Assembly: GCA_914767715.1 (NCBI GenBank)
Contig: OU612072.1
Span: 3,970,001 to 4,034,000, forward strand
Origin: Membranipora membranacea
Lineage: Eukaryota; Bryozoa; Gymnolaemata; Cheilostomatida; Membraniporidae
Reading direction: 5' to 3'
DNA length: 64,000 nucleotides
Positions 32,121 to 42,383 of this stretch are shown here, one piece after another (position 1 is the first letter of the stretch; every line of letters begins with the position of its first letter). The position numbers were made by a program, and so were the translations under genes. The notes beneath the pieces were generated by a model that saw only the letters and a list, made by a program, of their open reading frames with translations, had not been told where the DNA came from and searched no databases.

Positions 32121-33352
32121 AAGAACTGTTAAATTTAAATTTTTGGGCATTTTGTGGTCAACCAGTAAACAGTCAACAAGCCAGGCAGGAAATTTCAGGG
32201 ATCCTCTCTACTTTTAAGTAATTATTTAACTCTATTCTCTCATTAGAAACTTCATTCTTTTGGTATTATATAGATTAGATTATTTTGTTTTTTCTTATTA
32301 CAATATCATCGTCATGTAATCTGCGTTAATTACGCCATGACCATGTGAGTTTCGATAACTTCGCACAGATTATACTATCATTCACTTCTCCTGGTAGCTG
32401 CCACCTATGTGCCTACCATTATCATTTGTCATTTTATATTACCTCTTCAATTTACCACGAGCAATTTACAACCTCATTATTACGTCTTGATCCGGTGCAT
32501 GTCTTTACGTCATAATACGGTTTACAAACAAATCAGTGAACCCCTAGTTTGCAAACTATTTGTTGCGTCGCTGTGTCACTGCGTCACTATTCGCTGTGTC
32601 TACCTATGTAGTCTCAATCGCAATTACCTAATGAGCTGTTCAGTATAGTACACTGTGGGTTCGTTTCTCATCAGGTTTGCTGCTCTATTTTTTTGAAAGC
32701 AGCAGTGGACATTACTTGTTATCTCAGATCTCATCGTTAGAAGCTTGCCACAATATTTTGTATTTATTTACCAGGCAGCGCTTTGTCTCAGTACTATAAA
32801 CATTGTTTTAGCAGATCTCAAAGCTAGAAGCTTGCCGCAAACCTTTTTTTTTATTTATCAGGCAGCACTTCATCATGACAGACTTTTAGCCCTGTTATCA
32901 TGTCTCAGTAAGCGTGAGCTATTAAGCTGCATAGTAAGCTGTGGGTTTGAATGTCTCAGGTTTGCTGCAGTTTGTGTCAGTTGTCAGTTGTCAGTTGAAC
33001 ATCCGAGTAGAACCATAGGACGAAACAACAATTAAGATTATAAGCAAACAATCAGTAGGGAGTACACTTTTCCAATTATAACATCAGAGAGTCTTGAAAA
33101 GGACCAGGCAATTCTCTATCATACTCTAATTTGCCAGCACTATATTACATCTTCACTTCGCTCTTCATTTACCACAGGCACTGCTATATTTTACTTATTG
33201 TTTTCATCATTTTAACGTTATTACTCAATGCCTCATAGTTTACACGCATTGTATTCATCATAATCTATGAGTGTCACCTAGCTTCTGCTTATATAAACCA
33301 CCATACCTCCTTTCGTTTCTCTTCATAATCCTGCAAGCATTTTAAAATTAAT
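32121..33352. other. Region upstream of Helitron-like genes
   Basis: There is no supported gene. A direct repeat of about 95 bp is visible (GAAGCTTGCCACAATATTTT near 32740 and GAAGCTTGCCGCAAACCTTT near 32829, each followed by TATTTATxxAGGCAGC). A TATATAAACCACC-like stretch at about 33290-33305 could be a TATA region for the Helitron-like gene, but this is weak. Confidence 0.35.
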
Positions 33353-33735
33353 ATGCCTAGATATAATAAACGGGGCCTGCGGCACCAATCATCATATGCC
33401 CGCAGAAATTATTATCAGCGTCAAAGGCTTGATCAGGCAGCTAGGCGTAATCTCTTCCCTCACCCTGCCAATGCTGCCGATGTTGATGATGATGTCAGGC
33501 CATTGCCTTTTCAAGACCCCCGTCCTCAATCTCCTCAATTTGAAACATTGACGACCAGGTTTTCCTGGAGGCAGATGAACAACTTGTACCAATTGCTGCT
33601 GATGTTGATGAATGGGAGCAGGACATTGACTTTGACAATTTACTCAATCTATGGCAGACCCTCAGTTTCTTCAGCTTTGCCAAAATTTCTCTGATAAACT
33701 AGACTAGGAGGCGCAAGTTTTCTGAAATCAATAAC
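33353..33735 (+). pseudogene. Helitron-like protein, N-terminal frame (broken)
   Basis: The ATG-led frame begins MPRYNKRGLRHQSSYARR and is basic. Around 33560 the likely continuation moves to the frame of 33736 (acidic ADVDEWEQDIDFDNLL) and meets a TAG at about 33700-33702. One frameshift and one stop therefore separate it from the following DUF6570-like block. The assignment rests on position upstream of the helicase, not on a recognised domain. Confidence 0.45.
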
Positions 33736-34899
33736 ATGAATCCAGGCCCCTCTGTCCCTGAGCTTTCAGGCCTCACACCAGTTGAGCAGATGCTCATCGC
33801 TCAGGTAAATCCAAATATGACACTCATGCGCCTTCCTCGTGGCGGTCAATTTACATTTCGTGGTCATGTCCTAAATGTCCCACAAGATGTAAATACATTC
33901 ATCACCAATCTACAAAGACGCCTCGACCAGCTTGATATACTGGTGGTCCGAAAACAAGGTGCCAATTCAGACTTACCTCCTTCATATTTCACTGTAAATA
34001 GACATCGTGTTCTCACAGCTCTTACCTGGCTCAAAAATAACAATCGTTATTATCACCACATTAACATCGATCGTAATAATCTGGATGCCCTTCCTGAAAA
34101 TAATATACTTCTTCTTCCTCCAATCAACATTGTCAACAGTTGGAATCCTGCCATGCAACCTGATGACAACCCGGTCAATTTTTTTTGGCATTTGGATCAC
34201 CAGGTCCACCCCTGTTCAAAGCCGATGGATGATATACCTGACTTAGATCATGACCTCAAGGTCTTAGTCAACATCTGCCAGAAACACACCAGATGCACGC
34301 CTGGTTACTGTTTAAGGGTTCAACCTGATGGCCAGCAGAAGTGCAGGTTTAACTTCCCTAAGCCTCTAAAGCAGTTCACCACTGCTGTATTCACCAACAA
34401 TGCTCAAGGGCAACGCATTGAACTCGAAGTCTATCCTGCTACCAATGATCCCTATCTGAATAAGTTTAACAGTCACTGTCTTTCATGTTGGCGTGCTAAC
34501 ATGGAAATTTCTATCACATTTCAGATGACCCAGGTTGGCATGTATATTGCCAAATACACCTCCAAAGCTGAGCCGGCAACTACTGACTATGCTGTCATGC
34601 TTAATGCGATAGCAACAGACCAGCTGCCTGCTCATGCTAATCTCAAGGCTGTAGCAAATGCTCTATTGCTTCGCACTATCGGCAGCAATGATATATGTGC
34701 ACAGCAGGCCATCCATATACTGTCTGACATGCCTCCATTCAAATCTTCACGCCACTTTGTAAAGTGTAACGTTGAATCAAACATCATTCAGGATCAAATC
34801 AATGCCAATGCTCCCTCCCCTATAAGGCAGTATATGAGGCGTCCTGCGCAACACGACGATTCATCTTTTCTATCAGTCTTCAGCCATTTTGACTTTTAG
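33736..34899 (+). pseudogene. Helitron-like Rep region lacking HUH core
   Basis: The frame contains a DUF6570-like block (QFTFRGHVLNVPQDVNTF, about residues 36-53) and, further on, the Helitron signature series HPCSKPMDD, KHTRCTPGYCLR, CRFNFPKPL, NDPYLNKFNSHCLSCWRAN and MYIAKYTSKAE. In full-length relatives several hundred residues with the HUH nickase motif and catalytic tyrosines come before the HPCS...CTPGYCLR part; here only about 60 residues link the two, so the replication-initiator core is deleted. The frame ends at TAG about 34897-34899 and overlaps the helicase frame by a few bases, consistent with a frameshift in what was one polypeptide. Confidence 0.75.
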
Positions 34900-36787
34900 G
34901 CGCAGAGGTGAGAATATCAGTTTAGTTCAGCGCAGAGGGGGTAAAGCCATTCTCCAAATCTTTCCTCGCTATCCTAAGGGCCCTGACAATCCATCCAACT
35001 CAGACTACTGCATGCAGTTTCTCATTCTCCACAAACCTTTTCGCCAATGGGAAGATATCACCATTGGTTTCGAAAATCCTGTAGATGCATACAATGCATT
35101 CATTACTGCTAATCCTCACTTGGTAAGGGATCGCCAGCAGCTCGAAAATGCAGTACAAGAGGCAGTCGCTCAAATAGAGCTTCAGGAAGAGGTGCCACAA
35201 GATGATCAGGTCCACGTAGAGCCATGGATGCAACTTTACGAGCCTGACCAGGCAGTTCACCAACATATTATAGCTCCTCAGGTACATGCAAACTTCGACT
35301 GGCTCATTCATTCTCAACTTAATCACCATCTTACCCAACCATCCCGCTCTTTCCTCGTACAATCTAAGAATGCTGATCCAGTCAACCAGCCTGCCATTTT
35401 ACATGACCCAGATTATCACCCTCAGCAGCTCAATGCTGAACAGAGACGTGTGTATGATCATGTACATGCCCATACTATCAACCCTGAGGCTGACCCTTTG
35501 GCTATGCTCACTCTTGGTACTGCAGGTACAGGTAAATCATACCTCATTCACTGCCTACGTCAACTTCTCGGCCAATCAGTCACACTCTTAGCACCGACTG
35601 GTGTTGCTGCTGTAAATATTGGCGGTGCTACTCTACATTCTCACCTACTGTTTCCTAATGTACACAGCTTTGTACAGCTAAGAGGTCCCTCACTGCAAAA
35701 ACTTCAAGACAAGTTCCATGCTACTCGTTACGTCATAATAGACGAAGTCTCCATGATTGTCTGTAGCATGCTAAATGCCATCAACAAACGGCTGCAGCAA
35801 GCCTTTCCAGAATCATCTGACCAGGTTTTCGGTGGTTGTAGCCTCATACTGTTCGGCGATTTCGGCCAGCTTCCACCTGTTGGTGACAGTCGCCTTTTCT
35901 ATCCCAATGCAGCAAGCCCAAAGGCTGTCTTAGGAAATTTGGCCTACCAAAACATTCGGAGGGTTTTTTTTTGGACAGAATGTGTTAGGCAGGCCAATGA
36001 CCATGGGTTCAGGGACTTGTTGCTCAGGCTCAGAGACGGGATCAGTACCCGCAATGATTATGATCTTCTAGCTACTCGCTTTCAGGGTGTGGCTGATGAA
36101 GCCAACTTCCAACAGTCTGTAAGACTCTTTCCAAAGCGCCAGTCAGTTGCAGAGTACAATGCCGAGAGACTTCTGCTACTTGGCAGCCCTATTGCTACTT
36201 TTGAAAGTGCCCACAACATGAACCAAGCCAAAAATGCCCCAAGTGATGATGCTGGTGGCCTTGAACGCTGGCTATCGCTTGCTGAAGGGGCAAGTATTAT
36301 GCTTCGCTCCAACCTCTGGGTACAGAAAGGCCTAGTCAATCGCACTGTGGGCACTGTCACCCACATTATATTCAACCATGAAGGGCCACCTGCACTACCA
36401 GCCGTTGTCATTTGTACCTTCCCAAGTTATACCGGCCCTTCTTTCCTCCCTCATATTCATGGTAGCTTTCCAGTAACTCCAATCACACGCACCTGGACAT
36501 CAGGCGTTAACACTCTGAGTAGGACGGGCTTCCCATTATCATTGAGCTGGGCACTGACAATTCATAAATGCCAGGGTCTCACCTTGCAGCAGGCTTACAT
36601 TGACATTGGGGACCGCGACACAAGCGTGGGTCTTTCTTTCGTCGCCCTTTCAAGAGCAAGATCATTACAGCATCTTCTTCTGACACCATTTCCTTTTGAC
36701 CGGATTTCACACTTGGCTGACTTGCCAAGTATGGTCCAAAGGAAAAATGAAGAGCTTACAACGCCAGTAAAGCGACAATGTACATAG
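34889..36787 (+). CDS. Pif1-type helicase of Helitron-like element
   Basis: This 5'-3' DNA helicase of superfamily 1B is the C-terminal half of Helitron RepHel proteins and would unwind DNA during rolling-circle transposition. Motifs are Walker A LGTAGTGKSY (about residue 208), LLAPTGVAAVNIGG, Walker B VIIDEVSM (about 286), LFGDFGQLPPV (about 323), and the C-terminal LSWALTIHKCQGLTL and FVALSRARS that finish the helicase core. The 632-codon frame is intact and ends TAG. It has no good ATG at its beginning and likely continued from the upstream frame. The element ends (5' TC, 3' CTRR hairpin) could not be located. Confidence 0.88.
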   Translation: MTFRRRGENISLVQRRGGKAILQIFPRYPKGPDNPSNSDYCMQFLILHKPFRQWEDITIGFENPVDAYNAFITANPHLVRDRQQLENAVQEAVAQIELQEEVPQDDQVHVEPWMQLYEPDQAVHQHIIAPQVHANFDWLIHSQLNHHLTQPSRSFLVQSKNADPVNQPAILHDPDYHPQQLNAEQRRVYDHVHAHTINPEADPLAMLTLGTAGTGKSYLIHCLRQLLGQSVTLLAPTGVAAVNIGGATLHSHLLFPNVHSFVQLRGPSLQKLQDKFHATRYVIIDEVSMIVCSMLNAINKRLQQAFPESSDQVFGGCSLILFGDFGQLPPVGDSRLFYPNAASPKAVLGNLAYQNIRRVFFWTECVRQANDHGFRDLLLRLRDGISTRNDYDLLATRFQGVADEANFQQSVRLFPKRQSVAEYNAERLLLLGSPIATFESAHNMNQAKNAPSDDAGGLERWLSLAEGASIMLRSNLWVQKGLVNRTVGTVTHIIFNHEGPPALPAVVICTFPSYTGPSFLPHIHGSFPVTPITRTWTSGVNTLSRTGFPLSLSWALTIHKCQGLTLQQAYIDIGDRDTSVGLSFVALSRARSLQHLLLTPFPFDRISHLADLPSMVQRKNEELTTPVKRQCT

Positions 36788-37164
36788 TTTCAGAATTTTT
36801 TAACTTACTTTCTACTAATACGGTTTTAAAGCTGTTTTTAGATTAATCTTCAGATTTTATCACAGGCGATATTTTTACTACGTTTTTATAACTTTTTATA
36901 CAAAAAAAATCAAACAACAAAAAAACAACAAACTCAGCCTGAGACGGTCCCAAGCCCGGTTGCATGAATGAGGAGGGGTTGTTACAATCGTCATCAAACG
37001 TCAACGTAATATCATATCTTTTGCAATTACAAATGTCTTACATTACTCTGACAAATTAACTAATTCAACTACATTGATCTGAACACCTGAGCTGAACAGC
37101 TTTCGTCTTTTCGGTGGGGTATCGTATCGTATCAGTTCTAGTATTAAAAAAAAAAAAAATAACA
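36788..37164. other. Helitron 3' flank
   Basis: AT-rich sequence with A runs is followed at 36948-36990 by GAGACGGTCCCAAGCCCGG and GGAGGGG. This phrase reminds me of a motif seen in some RTE/Rex3-type LINE sequences, but no RT is present. No hairpin followed by CTRR that would define a Helitron terminus was recognised. A poly-A run lies at about 37146-37159. Confidence 0.3.
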
Positions 37165-38461
37165 TAAATATGATGATGGTGGTGGTGCTTAGATCTGCTC
37201 ATCCAACAAAGTATTTGTGATATTGTGTTGTAGGTATCCTTTGCATTTGAATAATAGTGATGGAAGTGCTGGGGGTAAATGGCTCTATTGGTTTCAATTT
37301 TTATTTGCTGATGGTTGTATCTTATCATAACAGGTTCTCGTTCTGGAGTCGCCTAAGGAGAAGAACTATTTATTTTTAATACCATATCGTGCGGAAAGGT
37401 CTTTTACATACACTCACCAATTTTCTTTGTGATAGAATAATAAGGAGCTGGATAGGGGCTGATATCATGCCCAGTCTCCCTTGATTTTTCACATTATTTC
37501 ATTGATAGATATAGCAATGAACTAAACCTCCAGGAAGAACAACTGCAGTCACATGACCAATTGAGGTGTGTGCAGTTGGTTCAGAGTTGTCCTCTCAAAA
37601 ACACACTAAATTGGAAACATAACTCCATGATAGCCCAAGTTCTTTTGTAGCAATTAGGGGTGGGTTACACTGAATACACTGACTCACTAGAAAATAACCG
37701 CAATTCTGTGAATATGCTTAGCGATGAGGCTTGATGGCCATGGTGTTGACACCAAATATTCTCATAGCTGATGGTTTATTTCACTAAAATGAGACATGGA
37801 ACTATAGAGAAGATGCTCATTGACAGTTGAGATGCCATCCTTTGCAGATATACAATGCTTAAACCTCAAAAATAATGCAGAGAAAAGTCATTAAAATGTT
37901 AATTTTTCACTCTATAAATCCTGGAATCTCTACGCAGAACCCATAATTGATCAATCTAAAAACATGTGGCTGTGGGCTATATTGCAAAGAACATATACCT
38001 TGCAGGTAAATACATTGAACATTCACATTTTGATTGTAAAATGATGAAAAACTCATTAAAATCAGCATATACAAGCAAGATATGCTGAGGAATGTGTCAT
38101 CTGACTCTAAATCATGGAATGTTGGACAGGCAGTTGAAGGTATGAGTCCTGTTATCCCGCATAACCATGTTTCACCATAAACAATTACTCCTAGTGATTG
38201 CAATTTCATTTTTTACTGATCACTCTCTAATTTCAAGTGACCATTATTTATGCATGCACATCATTTTTCAATTTTTCGGAATTAGCCAATCAGCAGCCAG
38301 CTTAACTATGAGTTGTTCTTCCTGGAGGTTTAGTTCATTGGATATAGCAAACTATGACTTGCTGCACAAACTAATTACGTCATGTCGCAGTATTTAAGTG
38401 GGACACATTATGATCAGTGAAGCATAAGCATTGTCCTGTCTAGGGAGTATATTAAGTCTAT
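37165..38461. repeat. Long inverted repeat, copy 3, interrupted
   Basis: The copy starts in the GATGATGGTGGTGGTGCTT block, follows copy 2 to about 37514, is interrupted by an 826-bp element, and resumes at 38341 to end ...GGAGTATATTAAGTCTATG at 38461. The outer half therefore corresponds to 29060-29447. The octamer ATTCCAAC follows its right end, identical to the octamer just left of copy 1 at 25759-25766. Confidence 0.75.
37508..38347. mobile_element. 826-bp non-autonomous element (hAT-like)
   Basis: The element spans 37515-38340. It begins CAATGAACTAAACCTCCAGG and ends with the reverse complement; the perfect terminal inverted repeat is 30 bp. GATATAG is duplicated on both sides (37508-37514, 38341-38347). 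Removing the element and one heptamer restores colinearity with the copy-2 repeat. No transposase is encoded. CA...TG ends and a 7-8 bp duplication suggest hAT; P-like is possible. Confidence 0.85.
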
Positions 38462-38790
38462 GATTCCAACATTTACCTGCAAATTTCACACTTTGCTACC
38501 CTCCCCCCTGCTCTAACAACATGAGTATTTCTCCATGAGTGGTACTTGCTGTATAAGGTATTGTTGTTGGCTGAAATGATTAAGAAAAGAAGTTCATTTG
38601 TAGAATCATTCGACTTGGTATTTCATAGCAATACACAAACCCTGATTACTAAGGATTTGAAAATTGGTCGAATGAAAATTCAATAGGACAACCCCACTGT
38701 GTTTGTTTATTCCTTGTTTGGCCCTCACAAGCATCAGTTAAGCATGTTTCCCAGTGAAAAGGAATTATGACATTTCCCCTAAAAGGGAAA
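38462..38790. other. Spacer, no gene seen
   Basis: This short unique-looking stretch lies between the long repeat and a minisatellite. Its left edge resembles the right flank of copy 2 (AAATTTCACA, then TTTG/TTTT). No coding signal. Confidence 0.4.
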
Positions 38791-38793
38791 TAA

Positions 38794-39050
38794 TTACAAG
38801 TCACAAGTCACAAGTCACAAGTCACAAGTCACAAGTCACAAGTCACAAGTCACAAGCCACAAGTCACAAGTCACAAGTCCCATGTCACAAATCACAAGTA
38901 GCAAGTCCCATGTTACAAGTCACAAGTCCCATGTTACAAGTTATAATTACCACTCACAAGTCACAAGTTACAAATTACAATTTATAGTTACAAGTTATAG
39001 TTACAGTTACAAGTCACAGGTCATAAATGACAGAACTCACAAAGTTTGTG
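38794..39050. repeat. Minisatellite, 7-bp unit ACAAGTC
   Basis: About ten near-perfect ACAAGTC units are followed by degenerate units (ACAAGCC, CCCATGTC, ACAAGTA, ACAAGTT, ATAGTT), decaying to the right until a reversed phrase GTGACTTGTG at about 39048. Both ends are gradual. Confidence 0.9.
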
Positions 39051-39329
39051 ACTTGTGTCCTGTGACCTGTATGTGACCTGTGACCCTCCATTCTTTCCAT
39101 TCTTTTCACATTAATTCGTTTCATAAATCTTTTTACTGCTGCTTAAAACTAACTGAGATACAAAGTCATCTATATGTATAAAAGAGTGAGGAGGAGCTAC
39201 ACGATCATACACTTTACGAGCTGCACCCATAGCTAGCGGTACCTAAAAAGTAACATGAAAAGACCTTTATGATCATGTCACGTTACTTATTATTATGAAC
39301 TACTTTCACCAGAGATCCAGGAGCCTTTT

Positions 39330-39735
39330 TAGGCATGGTTCACATTGTCCCAGATGACATTGGGATGCCATCACAGATGCTTATCCCAAATGGTCCTAGT
39401 CTTATGTTCACATTGTAAAATTCATCCCCGGCTATCAATTAGGATCTTGTCAGGGATAGTGCTTGGATGATGCTCACATTGTCTAGGATCGTTCCAGATA
39501 GTCCCATATCGTCCAGATGATCCCATTTCATCCCAATGTTTGGTTCACATAGCACCCAGATGTAAAATGAGTCAGGGTCCATCTGGGATAGCATCGGGAA
39601 AATTTGACGCTTACAAATTTCCAGATACTGTCCCAGACAGACAGGGATTGTGTCATTTCATGTTCACATTGACTGGGATGGCTATCTTGGATCGTCGTCC
39701 AGGACAATGTGCACCAGACATTGGTACAAGCTATG
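39330..39735. mobile_element. Fold-back MITE-like repeat
   Basis: The left end, GGTTCACATTGTCCCAGATG, is mirrored by the right end (GTCCAGGACAATGTGCACC), with imperfect inverted similarity continuing inward (GGGATGCCATC / GGATGGCTATC). Internal phrases recur at 16930-17125. There is no open frame of note. The target duplication is not clear. Confidence 0.6.
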
Positions 39736-39792
39736 TCAGCTTTTAAATACAATGTTTGTTATCCTAAATTATATAGGAATGTTGAAATAAAC

Positions 39793-39848
39793 ATGACATA
39801 ACATAACGTAACATAACTTAACGTAATCTAACATAACATATCGTAACA
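39793..39848. repeat. Pentanucleotide repeat (TAACA)n
   Basis: About ten degenerate units of ACATA/ACGTA/ACTTA followed by A make an imperfect 5-bp microsatellite. Confidence 0.8.
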
Positions 39849-40199
39849 ACTAAACTGAACTCGACTAAACTGGTGGGACATACAGATTACATTTTGTTAC
39901 TTTGAACAACCATTTCTGAATAAATACAACTCTGATGTTTTTGAGTAGGTCGAAACAAAGATGGAATACTGTTTACTCTCACTGATTCTGATTTAGAACC
40001 TGTCGACAGGTGTAAAAGAGAAGAATGTGGTAATTTTTATGGATAAGGTATTTCAAACGATCAGCTGTGTTTTGTTTACCAATCCATCACTGAGAGCTCT
40101 CCAGAATTTCTCAGTGATATATTCCTGACACAGAGAAATCTCAAGGGCGAGATAAAACTTCATAAGTGTTTGGATTGATTTATGGTACTAGGTGCGAAA

Positions 40200-40740
40200 A
40201 GAAATCTTATAAGTTTCAGACAACTTATGTGGCAACTGCACACAACAAACACCTCCTTGTCCGTCGAGATTCCATTATTGCCAAGTGCGTTATATTCATA
40301 CCTGTTCTGCTCTTTCGGAGTAGAATGAAAGGCAGCAGTTGATGCTACGACATAGAATACTTCCAAAAGCAAACACAAGTATTTTGGCTTTGTTAAGCCA
40401 TTATTCTGCAATCTTCAAACAACACTCAAATTTTTCTCCATCCATTCCTCGAATATCCATTCCTCGAAAGCCTAAGTGCCTTGGCAAAATCTGTAAAACC
40501 TGCTTTGATGGTAATTTTCATGGGTTCAATTTGCTCTAATAGAATTTTCTATGCTTTAAAGACTAATCTCTAATCCCTTTTGATAAACTCTGGACTTCTA
40601 AGAGCCACACCCAAAACTAAATATACCTATGACAGAGATTATAGCAGTACAATCTCGATTTGGCTGCCTACAACTCGAGTTGTCTCATCTCGAGATGTCA
40701 CTATGGGCCGCCATATATACCTGACTGCCAATAGCCTCTT
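40200..40740. repeat. Interspersed repeat, pair with 31500-32120
   Basis: This is a second copy of the non-coding repeat described at 31500-32120. It lies where exons 3-5 of the fucosyltransferase pseudogene would be expected, so its insertion or an associated deletion may explain the missing exons. Confidence 0.55.
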
Positions 40741-41444
40741 TTGAACTGTGAACTAAATAAGCCCAGAACAAGGATCTTTTTAGCATATTATAAGCCATTG
40801 AAATTGCGTGCTATCAACTCTTGCTACACCTAACTGAACACATTATTTTCTCATAAATTGTCTAGGATCAGTTTAATTTCAATAAGGTTGATCTGACCAA
40901 TGAACCGTGGCTTGTACTTTTTTCAAAAGTAAGGTCTTATCAGTAAATTATCAAGGGGCTAACTCCGAAAAGCATAACCCCATCTGCATATACCATGTTA
41001 GAGTCCTGTTATTGCATTTACAGCATATGGTCTACATGTCGACCCAAAAGCCTATCTGGAAAGGCTTGACTGTCCCCCCCTTTAGTTTTTGTCGTTGTGT
41101 TGTTTGAACAATAACTTAGTAAGTGGGACACTCAATTTCCTAAGACTAAGGTTTTAGAGTGAACCTGTGATCTAGTCCCAATATATAAACAATATGTAAG
41201 AGGCAGTTGTCACAATAATCACCAATAATTGACATGCATCTGTTTTGCACTGAGCATGTTATCGCTGTTGCAGTATACCTCCCCCTCAAAGTTTTCCCAT
41301 CCCTACTGCCTCTGCACCGTTGCTGGAGTTGGGTCCTGAACTATGTGTTCTAGTTTAACTCTCACATTCAATCTCTCACTCAAACCAAAGATGATTACCT
41401 TTTTAAATCCCGTGCAAATACAGCACACTCTCAGTTAGACTCAC
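40741..41444. other. Pseudogene intronic sequence
   Basis: No coding signal is visible. A short C-rich patch lies near 41280. The interval connects the exon-2 remnant of the pseudogene to the inserted repeat. Confidence 0.35.
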
Positions 41445-42074
41445 CGGAAATACTGCAAGTGTTTTGTACCATTTTCCTGTTTTTTTGATGAATCTAGGAG
41501 CTTCAAACATAATCATATCAGCATCTTTAGTCTTTGCCTTATCATTGATAACCTGGCATTGATGAGGACAGTGTGAGAAATCCGTTTCATTCATCTTGAA
41601 CCACCAGTTTGGGCGGTCATTGAGTAATATATTCATTGGTTTTCGGGGTGTAGTCTCATTTGACTGAGGCTGAGTAACAACATCTGTCAGCCTTCGGATG
41701 CCTGCAACATATAGATTGCATGATAGTAAGACTAAACTGAATCCCTTGTTCCAGCTGTCGTAATTGGCAATCTCTTCAGTCATGTGGGCAAAACTCTGGA
41801 AATTAGTACCAGTACATAAACCATTCTTATGTAACAAACTGCATAAACAAGCTCTCTCAGTTCCCAGCATCACCATTGGTGAAAGGTGAGATATGTATAT
41901 ATATATATTAGAAATGAACTCTCAAGGTCAATTGCTTTGCATGACTGGTTGTAGCTTTCTTATACGACTCGCTCACAGAGTTATCAATTATACAAAATCA
42001 ATTGGTAGCAGAAAGAATCAACCAAAAAGCAACAAAAGATACATCTGACCTCAGATTTCTTAAAACATATCATG

Positions 42075-42321
42075 TATGATATTGTTGTTTGTTATGAATG
42101 TTGAATGAGGGCTGACGCAGTACGTGTTGATTGTTATAGATAGAATTATCTTCACTTGGGGTTGTAGCTTATAGTGAGAGGTCTAAATAAATGTGTTGGC
42201 TTGTATAGGGTTAAACACTAACTGATTCATGTTCTATTGAATACTACATAGCATGCATATAAAGGATTAAAATGATTGTGGGGTCAGAGGTTAACAATTG
42301 TAAAAAATGATTCATACTATA
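42075..42321 (-). repeat. 3' LTR of chromodomain element
   Basis: This 247-bp LTR is identical to 48701-48947 except for one substitution. The polypurine tract lies directly inside it. CATG precedes it at 42071-42074. Confidence 0.95.
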
Positions 42322-42338
42322 TTTGCCCCTTCTTTCTT
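42322..42338 (-). promoter_or_regulatory. Polypurine tract
   Basis: On the - strand the sequence AAGAAAGAAGGGGCAAA abuts the 3' LTR, as required for plus-strand priming. Confidence 0.8.
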
Positions 42339-42383
42339 GATCAAAATTAGTCTCTTAAAAGAAAACTCTAATGATAGCCAAAA

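Larger units (their letters stand above)
39152..41701 (-). pseudogene. Alpha-1,3-fucosyltransferase pseudogene copy
   Basis: Three exons of a second GT10 gene survive in order on the - strand. The exon-2 equivalent is 41445-41701 (RPNWWFKMN, HCPHQCQVINDKA, MFEAPRFIKK), with its acceptor and GTGAGTC donor kept but one extra A in an A-run that shifts the frame before the donor. The end of exon 5 is 40080-40165 (KFYLALE, CQEYITEKFWRALSDGL) with a donor. Exon 6 is 39152-39242 (PLAMGAARKVYDRVAPPHSFI), whose last part and donor are lost in a deletion of about 32 bp. Exons 3, 4, 7 and 8 and most of exon 5 are absent; unrelated repeat sequence lies between. No first exon was found upstream. The copy is inverted relative to the intact gene. 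Confidence 0.88.

Noticed and set aside
32409-33035. Frames of 79-96 codons upstream of the Helitron-like gene.
   Set aside because: They overlap a direct repeat and have Cys/Ser-rich low-complexity character without domain resemblance.
36948-36990. Helitron 3' terminus at the GACGGTCCCAAGCCCGG phrase.
   Set aside because: No hairpin followed by CTRR could be drawn; the phrase looks more like part of an RTE-type sequence, and even that is uncertain.
38794-39050. Possible CRISPR-like array.
   Set aside because: The unit is 7 bp with no spacers; it is a minisatellite in a eukaryotic genome.
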